From assembly GCA_020638465.1 (NCBI GenBank), contig JACKIM010000002.1:1364001-1428000 (forward strand): a stretch of 64,000 nucleotides of DNA. The letters run 5' to 3'. Of the stretch, positions 18,178-26,257 are shown piece by piece. The stretch comes from Geminicoccaceae bacterium. GTDB lineage: Bacteria; Pseudomonadota; Alphaproteobacteria; Geminicoccales; Geminicoccaceae. The position numbers were made by a program, and so were the translations under genes. How positions within the stretch are numbered: position 1 is the first letter of the stretch; the number at the start of each line of letters is the position of its first letter. Below the pieces are notes generated by a model that worked only from the letters and a program-made list of their open reading frames with translations, was not told where the DNA came from and did not search any database.

Positions 18178-20118
18178 ATGCAGGCGGTACTCTGGGAACC
18201 GGATCGAGACCGGCGTGAAGCCAGCGCCATCATGGACCTGGCTCGCAAACACGGATTTGACGGTGACGATGCCATCGAGCGGCTGCGACAATGGTCCGTC
18301 GACGAACCGCAGGATTTCTGGAAGGAAATCTGGGAACTGGGCCAGATCCGGGCCAGTTCGCAACCGTGCCAGGTCCTGCGCGACGGCGACCGCATGCCGG
18401 GCGCGCGCTGGTTTTCCGGCTCGCGACTGAATTTCGCCCAGAACCTGCTGCGGCGCAACGACACCTCGCCCGCGATCATCGCCTATACCGAGGATGGCGT
18501 ACGTCGCGAGATCAGCTGGCAGCGGCTGAACAGCGAGGTGCGGGCCCTTGCCGCCGCACTCCGTGCCGACGGCGTCAATGTCGGCGACCGTGTCGCGGGT
18601 TACCTGCCCAACATGCCCGAAGCCATCATCGCGATGCTGGCCAGTGCGGCCATCGGCGCGGTCTGGTCCTCGGCCTCGCCCGATTTCGGCGTCAGCGGCG
18701 TGCTCGACCGTTTCGGCCAGATCGAGCCCAAGGTCCTGATTTCGGTGGACGGATATCGCTATGCCGGCAAGAAGATCGACATCCGCGACAAGGTCCGTGA
18801 CGTGTCGAGCCAACTCCCGTCGCTCAGGCGCACCGTGCTGGTCCCGTTCCTCGACGAGGGGGCGGATGTCGGCCCGGTCCGCGATGCCGTGCTCTACTGC
18901 GCCTACAAGCGCAAGGACCCGGCACCGCTGGAGTTTGCCCAGCTTCCCTTCGACCATCCGCTGTACATCCTCTATTCCAGCGGTACCACGGGCAAACCGA
19001 AGGCCATCGTTCACGGCGCGGGCGGCACGCTGATCCAGCACATCAAGGAGCATCGCCTGCATTGCGACGCAAAACCCGGTGACCGCGTGTTCTATTTCAC
19101 CACCTGCGGATGGATGATGTGGAACTGGCTGGTGGGCGGCTTCGCCTGCGAGGAGACGCTGGTGCTCTTCGACGGCTCGCCCTTCCACCCGGAACCCGAT
19201 GTGCTGTGGACCATCGCCGAACAGGAGAAGGTCTCCATCTTTGGAACATCAGCCAAGTACATCGATGCCTGCAAGAAGGCCGGACTGCGCCCGAAGGACA
19301 GCCACGATCTGTCGTCCCTGAGGTCCATTCTTTCCACCGGCTCGCCGCTGGTGCCCGAGAGTTTCGACTACGTCTACGATGCCGTTTGCACGGATGTGCA
19401 GCTCGCATCGATCTCGGGCGGAACCGATATCGTCTCCTGCTTCGTGCTGGGCAATCCGGCGGGCCCGGTCCGCCGTGGCGAGATCCAGATGCGCGGGCTG
19501 GGGCTTGACGTGCAGATCTGGAACGACGACGGCCAGCCGGTCACCGGCGAGAAGGGCGAACTGGTCTGTACTCGCCCCTTCCCCTGCATGCCGGTGATGT
19601 TCTGGAACGATCCCGACGGCAAGCGCTACCACGCCGCCTATTTCGAACGTTTTGACGATGTGTGGTGTCATGGGGATTTCGCCGAACTGACCGAAAGCGG
19701 CGGGGTCATCATCCATGGCCGCTCGGATGCCGTGCTCAATCCGGGCGGGGTCCGCATCGGTACCGCGGAGATCTACCGGCAGGTCGAGCAGATGCCCGAG
19801 ATCGTCGAGGCGATCTGCGTCGGCCAGGACTGGGAAGGCGATGTCCGCGTCATATTGTTCGTCAGGCTCGCCGAAGGTGCGGTGCTCGACGAGGCGCTCG
19901 AAAAATCGATCCGCAGCCGTATCCGCACCAACTGCACGCCCAGGCACGTACCCGCGAGGATCATTGCGGTCGCGGACATCCCGCGCACCCGCTCGGGCAA
20001 GATCAGCGAGATCGCCGTGCGCGACCTCATCCATGGCCGCACCATCAAGAATACCGAAGCTCTCGCCAACCCCGAAGCGCTCGACCTCTATCGTGACCTG
20101 AAGCAGCTTGCCACCTGA
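18178..20118 (+). CDS. Acetoacetyl-CoA synthetase
   Basis: Acyl-adenylate enzyme activating acetoacetate with ATP and CoA, 646 residues. The adenylation motif YSSGTTGKPKAIVH lies near residue 265. The acetoacetate-specific features CGWMMWNWL and SGGTDIVSCF are present, as are GRSDAVLNPGGVRIGTAE and the C-terminal catalytic Lys in RTRSGKISEIAVRDL. The ATG at 18178 matches the family beginning (MQAVLWEPD) and length. Single gene, convergent with mobA. The likely role is ketone-body or polyhydroxybutyrate turnover, common in Alphaproteobacteria; no partner gene is adjacent. Confidence 0.94.
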   Translation: MQAVLWEPDRDRREASAIMDLARKHGFDGDDAIERLRQWSVDEPQDFWKEIWELGQIRASSQPCQVLRDGDRMPGARWFSGSRLNFAQNLLRRNDTSPAIIAYTEDGVRREISWQRLNSEVRALAAALRADGVNVGDRVAGYLPNMPEAIIAMLASAAIGAVWSSASPDFGVSGVLDRFGQIEPKVLISVDGYRYAGKKIDIRDKVRDVSSQLPSLRRTVLVPFLDEGADVGPVRDAVLYCAYKRKDPAPLEFAQLPFDHPLYILYSSGTTGKPKAIVHGAGGTLIQHIKEHRLHCDAKPGDRVFYFTTCGWMMWNWLVGGFACEETLVLFDGSPFHPEPDVLWTIAEQEKVSIFGTSAKYIDACKKAGLRPKDSHDLSSLRSILSTGSPLVPESFDYVYDAVCTDVQLASISGGTDIVSCFVLGNPAGPVRRGEIQMRGLGLDVQIWNDDGQPVTGEKGELVCTRPFPCMPVMFWNDPDGKRYHAAYFERFDDVWCHGDFAELTESGGVIIHGRSDAVLNPGGVRIGTAEIYRQVEQMPEIVEAICVGQDWEGDVRVILFVRLAEGAVLDEALEKSIRSRIRTNCTPRHVPARIIAVADIPRTRSGKISEIAVRDLIHGRTIKNTEALANPEALDLYRDLKQLAT

Positions 20119-20147
20119 CGGGTCGGAGCCGGGCGGAAGCGGGACCG

Positions 20148-20795
20148 TCAGTCGGTGCGGGCGAGCATCGCCCTCGCTGCGTCAAGGTCCTGCGGACGGT
20201 TGGCATTGAAGAACGGGTCGACGGGGTCGATGGGAAATTCCGCGATCGCCAGCGGATAGCGGGCCGTCCAGAGGTCGATCTTGCGAAGCTGCTCGTCACG
20301 CATGGCGTGTTCGAGGTCGTCGGCGAGGGTGACATCCCACAGACCCACCACGGGATGGGTACGCCCCGCGGACGATACACAGGCGAGCGGCGCATCGAGG
20401 GCTTCGCGGACCTGCTGCAGACGCAATACCAGGTCGCGAGGCAGGAAGGGCGTATCGGACGGCACGCTGAGCATCCAGCGGATCTGTGGATGCCGCGCGC
20501 GCGTCCAGTGCATGCCGGCAAGAATGCCCGCGAGCGGGCCGGCATGTCCCGCGATGCTGTCCGCCACCACGGGCAGATCGAAGCCGGCGAAGCGGCCGGG
20601 ATCGCCATGCGCATTGAGGACAATCGCCTCGACCTGCGATGCGATGCGCTCGATGGCGTGGGCGATGAGCGGTCGGCCGCCCAGTTCGAGCAACCCCTTG
20701 TCGCCACCGCCCATGCGCCGCGCCTGGCCGCCGGCGAGCAGCACCGCGGCAACCCCGTGACCGGCACCGCACCGCTCTCCCGATATCGCACTCAT
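20148..20795 (-). CDS. mobA: Molybdenum cofactor guanylyltransferase MobA
   Basis: Transfers GMP from GTP to molybdopterin-Mo, making the bis-MGD cofactor of DMSO-reductase-type enzymes; 215 residues, cytoplasmic. The nucleotidyltransferase motif VLLAGGQARRMGGGDKGLLEL is near residue 18, and the NGPLAGI-like segment (AGPLAGILAGM) and SVPSDTPFLP follow in family order. FFNANRPQDL near the end is also typical of MobA. Divergent from the HpcH/HpaI aldolase operon; no molybdoenzyme gene is nearby. Confidence 0.93.
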   Translation of the reverse strand: MSAISGERCGAGHGVAAVLLAGGQARRMGGGDKGLLELGGRPLIAHAIERIASQVEAIVLNAHGDPGRFAGFDLPVVADSIAGHAGPLAGILAGMHWTRARHPQIRWMLSVPSDTPFLPRDLVLRLQQVREALDAPLACVSSAGRTHPVVGLWDVTLADDLEHAMRDEQLRKIDLWTARYPLAIAEFPIDPVDPFFNANRPQDLDAARAMLARTD

Positions 20796-20894
20796 GGGTT
20801 CCTTCCCCCGCTATGCCCCTTCGACATATGCCATTTGTCTTTCCTGACAGGCGTCGTCTACTATCATCACGCTATGCATGACGGGAGAGTGTCA

Positions 20895-20939
20895 ATATCG
20901 CGACGAATGATTCGGCGGGATATCCGGCATGACGTCATG
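20895..20939 (+). promoter_or_regulatory. Two adjacent palindromes before the aldolase operon
   Basis: ATATCGCGACGAAT-G-ATTCGGCGGGATAT (20895-20923) is a 14-bp inverted repeat with two mismatched pairs. Five bases later CATGACGTCATG (20928-20939) is a perfect 12-bp palindrome, ending 26 bases before the aldolase ATG. Both lie in the divergent mobA/aldolase region and look like operator sites for a dimeric regulator. No regulator gene is next to them. Confidence 0.5.
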
Positions 20940-20965
20940 TCTGTCAAAGGGGGAGGAACTGAACC

Positions 20966-21826
20966 ATGCCACGAGGCCAGCTCAAGGCTCTCATGCAATC
21001 CCGCGATCTCAAGCTGGGTCACTATGTCGGCGAGTTCGTTACACCGGGCATCGGCTACATGCTCAAGGAGGCGGGTTGCGGCTACGCCTTCGTCGACATG
21101 GAACACAGTGCGATGGGCTACGACACGCTGGCCCGGGTCCTGCGTTTCATGGAGGCGGCCGACCTGCCGACCATGGTCCGCGTGCCGAGCCACGCCTATG
21201 ACCACATTGCCCGCGCCCTCGACCTGGGAGCGGAAGGCATCGTCATCCCGATGCTGGGCACGGTGGACGAAGCCAGAGCCGTCATCCGCTCGATGAAATA
21301 CACGCCGAAGGGCGCCCGTGGCGTGGCGCCCGGACTGGGCAACGATCTCTACCGCATGCGGCAGGTGCTCGACATGTTCGAGGACAGCAACCATCAAACG
21401 GTGTTCATACCGCTCATCGAGACGCAAGCCGGCATCGACAATATCGACAAGATCGCGGCCCTCGAAGGCGTCGATTGCCTCTGGGTCGGGCATTTCGACC
21501 TGTCCTGCTCGATGGGCATTCCGGGCGAGTTCGGAAACAAGCGGTTCATCGACGCGATGGCGGCGGTGAACAAGGCAGGGAAGCATCACGGCAAGGCTCT
21601 GGGCCGGCTGGTGGGCTCGACGGACGAAGGCATCGAGCTGGCTGGCCGGGGATGGGATTTCATCTGCTACAGCGGCGATGTGTGGCTCTACCAGACCGCG
21701 TTGCGCCAGGGCCTGGATGCGATCCGCGAAGGCGTGGGGGCGGCGCCACCGAAAGGTGGCAAGGTCAATGCTCCGCACAAGAAGAAGAAAGCCGATTCGG
21801 GCAAGAAAAAGAAGAAGGGAAACTGA
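20966..21826 (+). CDS. HpcH/HpaI family aldolase
   Basis: Metal-dependent class II pyruvate aldolase family (4-hydroxy-2-oxoheptanedioate type), 286 residues. The catalytic His in VDMEHSAMGYDTL, the metal-binding Glu in LIETQAGIDNI and the Asp in WVGHFDLSCSMG are present. GGAGG stands nine bases before the ATG. The last ~20 residues are an unusual Lys-rich tail (APHKKKKADSGKKKKKGN) that is not part of the fold. It heads a three-gene unit with a hydroxyacid dehydrogenase and a binding protein, suggesting breakdown of a sugar-acid-derived 2-oxo acid (inference). Confidence 0.9.
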   Translation: MPRGQLKALMQSRDLKLGHYVGEFVTPGIGYMLKEAGCGYAFVDMEHSAMGYDTLARVLRFMEAADLPTMVRVPSHAYDHIARALDLGAEGIVIPMLGTVDEARAVIRSMKYTPKGARGVAPGLGNDLYRMRQVLDMFEDSNHQTVFIPLIETQAGIDNIDKIAALEGVDCLWVGHFDLSCSMGIPGEFGNKRFIDAMAAVNKAGKHHGKALGRLVGSTDEGIELAGRGWDFICYSGDVWLYQTALRQGLDAIREGVGAAPPKGGKVNAPHKKKKADSGKKKKKGN

Positions 21827-21829
21827 ACG

Positions 21830-22864
21830 TTGTCGAAATTTCGCGTGGCCTTGAGCGGGGATTTCAGGAAGGCTGACGGCAGCCCGGCCTACCCGATGTT
21901 CGATCTTTCTCCACTGGAGGACGATCCCCGGATCGAAATGCTGTATGTCGATGCGGTCGATGGCGCCATTCCCGCATCCGCACTCGAAGATGTCGATGCG
22001 CTGATCCTGCTGGTCCCACGCTTTTCGCGCGGCAGCGTGCCCAAGAGCGGAAGGCTCGCCATCGTCGCCCGTTTCGGCGTCGGGTTCGATTCGGTCGATG
22101 TCGGGGCCTGCACCGACAATGGCATCGTCCTTTGCACCACTCCCGACGGCGTGCGCCGGCCGGTTGCGATCGCGATCCTCACCTTCATCCTGGCCCTGGC
22201 GGGCAAGCTCAAGACCAAGGACACGCTGGTCCGCCAGGGACCGTCCGGCTGGGCGCAACGCAGCGAACACATGGGGACGGGCCTCATCGGCCGCACGCTC
22301 GGCCAGCTTGGCATCGGCAATATAGGGGCGGAGGTTTTCCGCGTCGCCGCCCCGCTCGGCATGCGCTATATCGCCTATGACCCGTATGCCGACAAGGCGG
22401 TGGCACGGGAGCTGGGGATCGAACTGGTCAACCTTGAGACACTGTTCCGCGAATCCGACTTCCTGTCGGTCAGTTGCCCGCTCAATGACGAAACCCGCGG
22501 CATCGTCAATGCCGAAAGGCTGGCGCTGATGAAGCCGACCGCCTACCTCATCAACACCTCGCGCGGTCCGACGGTGGACCAGAAGGCGCTGCACGATGCG
22601 CTGAAGAACGACGTCATCGCCGGTGCCGGCCTTGACGTGTTCGAGGTTGAACCGACCGCCGACGGCGAGCCGATCACCCGGCTCGACAACGTCCTGCTTG
22701 CGCCGCATGCCCTGTGCTGGACGGACCAGTGCTTCGCCGGCATCGGTGCGGCCGATGTCGAAGCCGTCCTGGCGGTCTCGCGTGGCGAAATGCCCAGGGG
22801 CATCGTCAACAGGGAAGTGTCGAAGAATGCGACTTTCCTTGCAAAGCTGGAAAGTTATCGCTGA
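21830..22864 (+). CDS. D-2-hydroxyacid dehydrogenase family protein
   Basis: NAD(P)-dependent dehydrogenase of the phosphoglycerate/formate dehydrogenase family, 344 residues. The Rossmann motif is LGIGNIGAEVF; the catalytic Arg (INTSRGPTVDQKAL), Glu (DVFEVEPT) and His (APHALCWTDQ) are present. It starts with TTG three bases after the aldolase stop, preceded by AAGGG. It would interconvert a 2-hydroxy acid and its 2-oxo acid, consistent with supplying or using the aldolase substrate next door. Exact substrate unknown. Confidence 0.9.
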   Translation: MSKFRVALSGDFRKADGSPAYPMFDLSPLEDDPRIEMLYVDAVDGAIPASALEDVDALILLVPRFSRGSVPKSGRLAIVARFGVGFDSVDVGACTDNGIVLCTTPDGVRRPVAIAILTFILALAGKLKTKDTLVRQGPSGWAQRSEHMGTGLIGRTLGQLGIGNIGAEVFRVAAPLGMRYIAYDPYADKAVARELGIELVNLETLFRESDFLSVSCPLNDETRGIVNAERLALMKPTAYLINTSRGPTVDQKALHDALKNDVIAGAGLDVFEVEPTADGEPITRLDNVLLAPHALCWTDQCFAGIGAADVEAVLAVSRGEMPRGIVNREVSKNATFLAKLESYR

Positions 22865-22891
22865 CATCATCTTCATCAGGGAGGAACAGGG

Positions 22892-24328
22892 ATGATAAGG
22901 AGACTTGTCTGCGCCTCGGCAGCCGTGACGGCACTGCTTGCCGCGCTGCCGGTCATGGCCCAGACCGCTGCCGAACGGGCGGTCGAGGCGGCCAAGCAAT
23001 ATGCGGGAACCGAGATCACCATCGTCTGGGAAGCGGGCCTGCAATCGCTCGACCCGCTCAACTTCTCCGGCCCGCGGTGGAAGGAGCTCACCGGGATCGA
23101 TGTCAAGGTGATCGAAGTTCCCACAGCCGAGATGTTCACCAAGATCCTGCAGGAACATCGGGCAGGCACGGGCGCCTATGACGCGCTCAACGTCATTCCC
23201 TCGTGGATGCCCGATCTTGCCCGCGCGGGGGCTCTCGAACCGCTCGATGCCTATGTCGACAAGTATGGCTATCGCGAGGAACTGCAGGAGATCGCCCCGG
23301 TCTATCGCGACAACCAGATGAAGGTCGGCGATACCATCTACGGCTTCCCCGACGACGGTGACGTGTTCGTCTTCTACTACCGCACCGACATCCTGGGCGA
23401 TCCCGACCTGCAGGCGGCGTTCAAGGAGAAGTTCGGCTACGACATGCCGGTGCCGCCACGGGACTGGAAATCGTTCAACGACGTCTCCTGCTTCATAACC
23501 GAGCGTACCGGCGGCAAACCCTATGGTGCCGCGTTCTTCCGCGATCCGCCCTATGCCCAGTTCATGTTCCAGGAGCGCTTCCGCGTCGAGGGCGGGCGCT
23601 TCTTCGACGCCGACACGATGAAGGCCACGGTCAACAGCGATATCGGGGTGCAGGCGTTCACCGAAATGCGCGAGGAGAACAAGTGCATGCCGCCCGGCGT
23701 GGAAACCTGGGGATTTGTCGAGAACCTCGCGGCATTCCTGTCGGGCGATACCGCCATGACCATCTCCTGGCCACCCTATGGCCGGTGGGCCGCGGGCTAC
23801 GGACTCGATCAGGACGCCTTTTCCTGGGTGCCGAAATCGACCATCGCCGGCAAGGTCGGCTACGCCACTCCTCCCGGCGACGCCCCGGAACTGGCAGCAG
23901 GTTTCTCGCTCGCCCTGTCGTCCAGCTCGCACAACAAGGAAGCCGCCTACCTCTTCATCCAGTGGCTGAATTCCGAGGACATCAGCCTCGAACGGGTGCA
24001 GCTCCCCTATGCCCTGCGCGACCCGTTCCGCAATTCCCACTTTGTTTCCGAGGAATACAAGTCGCGCTGGCCGGAAGCGCCGCAATATCTGGCGGCCCTC
24101 GAAGCCGGGGCCAGGACCGGTCTGCTCGATCTCTCGATCCTTCAGACCGACAAGTACGAGGAGGCCCTGCGCCAGGGCATTTCACGACTCTGGGCCGGTG
24201 AAGATCCGAAGGCCATCCTCGACGATGTCGCCTCGCAGTGGGATGCCATCACCGAACGCATCGGCGTCGACAAGCAGCGCGAAGCCTACAATGACTGGGC
24301 TTCCAAGCCGAACGCCTATCCCAACTGA
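22892..24328 (+). CDS. ABC sugar-type solute-binding protein
   Basis: Periplasmic binding protein of ABC importers, family 1 (carbohydrate type), 478 residues. A Sec signal peptide ends at VMAQ near residue 24. The mature protein has the family segments ITIVWEAG, FTKILQEHRAGTGAYDAL, GDTIYGFPDDGDVFVFYYR and FLSGDTAMTISWPPYG. GGAGG lies seven bases before the ATG. It is third in the aldolase-dehydrogenase unit, so its ligand may be the compound they degrade. No permease or ATPase gene is adjacent; the transcript ends at a strong hairpin just downstream. Confidence 0.92.
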   Translation: MIRRLVCASAAVTALLAALPVMAQTAAERAVEAAKQYAGTEITIVWEAGLQSLDPLNFSGPRWKELTGIDVKVIEVPTAEMFTKILQEHRAGTGAYDALNVIPSWMPDLARAGALEPLDAYVDKYGYREELQEIAPVYRDNQMKVGDTIYGFPDDGDVFVFYYRTDILGDPDLQAAFKEKFGYDMPVPPRDWKSFNDVSCFITERTGGKPYGAAFFRDPPYAQFMFQERFRVEGGRFFDADTMKATVNSDIGVQAFTEMREENKCMPPGVETWGFVENLAAFLSGDTAMTISWPPYGRWAAGYGLDQDAFSWVPKSTIAGKVGYATPPGDAPELAAGFSLALSSSSHNKEAAYLFIQWLNSEDISLERVQLPYALRDPFRNSHFVSEEYKSRWPEAPQYLAALEAGARTGLLDLSILQTDKYEEALRQGISRLWAGEDPKAILDDVASQWDAITERIGVDKQREAYNDWASKPNAYPN

Positions 24329-24353
24329 TCGTCCCCGACGACAACGGCACCCT

Positions 24354-24390
24354 GACCCGTCATCGGCCGCGATGACGGGTCCTTTCCCTT
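24354..24390 (+). terminator. Rho-independent-type terminator after the binding-protein gene
   Basis: A perfect 12-bp stem (GACCCGTCATCG and its complement) with loop GCCG lies 25 bases after the stop codon and is followed by CTTTCCCTT. It closes the aldolase operon. A smaller stem, GGGTGC-GGTC-GCACCC at 24426-24441, lies just beyond the mutT end and may serve the opposite strand. Confidence 0.75.
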
Positions 24391-24448
24391 GCGGGATACC
24401 CCGGTCGAACAGCGGGGAACCGGGTGGGTGCGGTCGCACCCCGCCGGA

Positions 24449-24874
24449 TCAGAGAAGTTCGACAATGAAGGGAATGAGCGGAATGTCGGCTTCCGGCATC
24501 GGCAGATCATACAGGACAACAGGCCTCACCCAGCGGACATTCTGCCCTTCTCGACCTTCCACGTCTCCCTGCCATTTACGACAGACATAGAGTGGCATCA
24601 GCAGATGGAAATCGGCATAGACATGCGACGCGAAGGTCAAGGGAGCAAGACAGCTTTCGTGCGTCGAAATTCCCAGTTCCTCATCCAGTTCCCGAATGAG
24701 ACTTTCCTCGGGCGTTTCGCCGGGATGGACCTTGCCGCCCGGGAATTCCCACAATCCGGCCATGGGCTTGCCCGCCGGACGCTGCGCCACCAGCACCCTG
24801 CCATCGCCATCCACCAACGCACAGGCGACAACCAGCTTCAGCGGCCGTGCGGGTTCAGGAGCGGTAATCGGCAT
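24449..24874 (-). CDS. mutT: MutT-type NUDIX hydrolase
   Basis: NUDIX pyrophosphohydrolase of 141 residues, most like 8-oxo-dGTP diphosphatase. The NUDIX box is complete (GGKVHPGETPEESLIRELDE then ELG). ALVDGDGRVLVAQRP at the N-terminus and the segment LWEFPGGK match MutT. It overlaps argJ by 20 bases, the argJ-mutT arrangement often seen in Alphaproteobacteria. Sanitising oxidised nucleotides is the likely role; substrate specificity cannot be proven from sequence. Confidence 0.9.
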   Translation of the reverse strand: MPITAPEPARPLKLVVACALVDGDGRVLVAQRPAGKPMAGLWEFPGGKVHPGETPEESLIRELDEELGISTHESCLAPLTFASHVYADFHLLMPLYVCRKWQGDVEGREGQNVRWVRPVVLYDLPMPEADIPLIPFIVELL

Positions 24875-26081
24875 TGATGTCGATGTAACCGTGGGTCAGA
24901 TCGCAGGTCCAGACCGTGGCCTTGCCGCCGCCATCCCCGACCGAGACATCGATCCCGATCTCGCTGCCCTTGAGGTGCCGGGCAATCGGGGCTTCATCGA
25001 GATCCGCTAGTCCCCCGCCATCGCGAGCCACGGCATGACCGCCGAAGGCAATCGCGATCTTCCCGTTCTCGATGACTTCACCCGACTTGCCCAGGGCCAT
25101 GATGATGCGCCCCCAATTGGCATCCTCGCCGGCTATGGCCGTCTTGACCAGCGGGGAATTGCCGATGACAAGCCCGATGCGGCGGGCCGCGGCATCGTCA
25201 ACCGCCCCGGCGACACGGATGGTGATGAACTTTTGCGCTCCCTCGCCATCGCGCACCACCATCAGCGCCAGTTCCCGCATCAGGCCTTCGAGCGCCTCGC
25301 GGAAGTCTGCCAGAATGGGATCGTCGGCCGATGGGGGGGCGGCATGCCCGGCCTTGCCCGTCGCCATGAGGAGAACGGTATCCGATGTCGATGTGTCGCT
25401 GTCGACAGTGATCGCGTTGAACGAACGATCAGCGCCGCGGCTGACGAGTTCCTGCACCACCGGCGCCGGCAGGACCGCGTCGGTGACAATGAACGACAGC
25501 ATGGTCGCCATGTCCGGGGCGATCATGCCCGAGCCCTTGGCGACACCGGCGATCGTCACGGTGACGCCGCCGATCCGCGCCCTGGCCACCGCCCATTTGG
25601 GAAATGTGTCAGTGGTCATGATGGCGGCGGCGGCCTTGTCGAGACCCATCGGGGAAAGACTGCCGATCAGGTCGGGTACCCGCGCGCAGATACCTTCGAC
25701 GGGAAGACGGTCGCCGATGACACCCGTCGACGCAACGTAGACTTCATCGACCGGACAATTCATCGCCGCGGCAACCGTCTCGGCCTCCCTGACGACTGCG
25801 GCATCGCCCTCCGCACCGCGAAAGACATTCGCATTGCCGGCATTGACGATGACAGCTCGCGCGCGGCCAAGCGGCAGGATCCGCCGGCACCAGAGGACCG
25901 GATGTCCGGCCGTGGTGGACCGGGTGAACACGCCTCCTACCGTGGTTCCCTCATCGAGCGCCAGCAGTGTCAGATCGTCGCGATTGCGATAGCGCAGCCC
26001 CGTCGCGAGCGTCGCGAAGCGCACGCCGGCTACCGGAACGGGTTCGGCCATGGTCGAAGGTGCGAGCGGCGATCGCTGCAT
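24855..26081 (-). CDS. argJ: Bifunctional ornithine acetyltransferase/N-acetylglutamate synthase
   Basis: ArgJ transfers acetyl groups from N-acetylornithine to glutamate in cyclic arginine synthesis; 408 residues from the ATG at 26081. The self-cleavage site is visible as KGSGMIAPDMATMLSF, where the chain is cut before the Thr that becomes the nucleophile. STGVIGDRLP and NAGNANVFRG are further family motifs. The C-terminus ends in AxYRS-like DINADYRS, as usual. The frame is open up to 26138, but family length favours 26081. Transcribed with mutT. Confidence 0.93.
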   Translation of the reverse strand: MQRSPLAPSTMAEPVPVAGVRFATLATGLRYRNRDDLTLLALDEGTTVGGVFTRSTTAGHPVLWCRRILPLGRARAVIVNAGNANVFRGAEGDAAVVREAETVAAAMNCPVDEVYVASTGVIGDRLPVEGICARVPDLIGSLSPMGLDKAAAAIMTTDTFPKWAVARARIGGVTVTIAGVAKGSGMIAPDMATMLSFIVTDAVLPAPVVQELVSRGADRSFNAITVDSDTSTSDTVLLMATGKAGHAAPPSADDPILADFREALEGLMRELALMVVRDGEGAQKFITIRVAGAVDDAAARRIGLVIGNSPLVKTAIAGEDANWGRIIMALGKSGEVIENGKIAIAFGGHAVARDGGGLADLDEAPIARHLKGSEIGIDVSVGDGGGKATVWTCDLTHGYIDINADYRS

Positions 26082-26257
26082 GGTGTTTGTCCTGCTTGCC
26101 GATGAGACAGTCGCCGGGTGCCTTAGCCACGTCGGCAAGTCAAGCCATCATTTCGAGATCGTCCGGACCACAGGACATCCCCCGACCGGCACCGGACCGG
26201 GGCAATTCGGACCCGGCCGCGGACCATGCAAACCCGCAGCCGAATCCGTCCCCGTCC

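Noticed and set aside
20867..24085. A very long open frame (over 1000 codons) on the minus strand
   Set aside because: It lies opposite three well-recognised genes (aldolase, dehydrogenase, binding protein), and its translation is rich in Arg, His and Gln with no family motif. Such frames are expected opposite high-GC codon usage.
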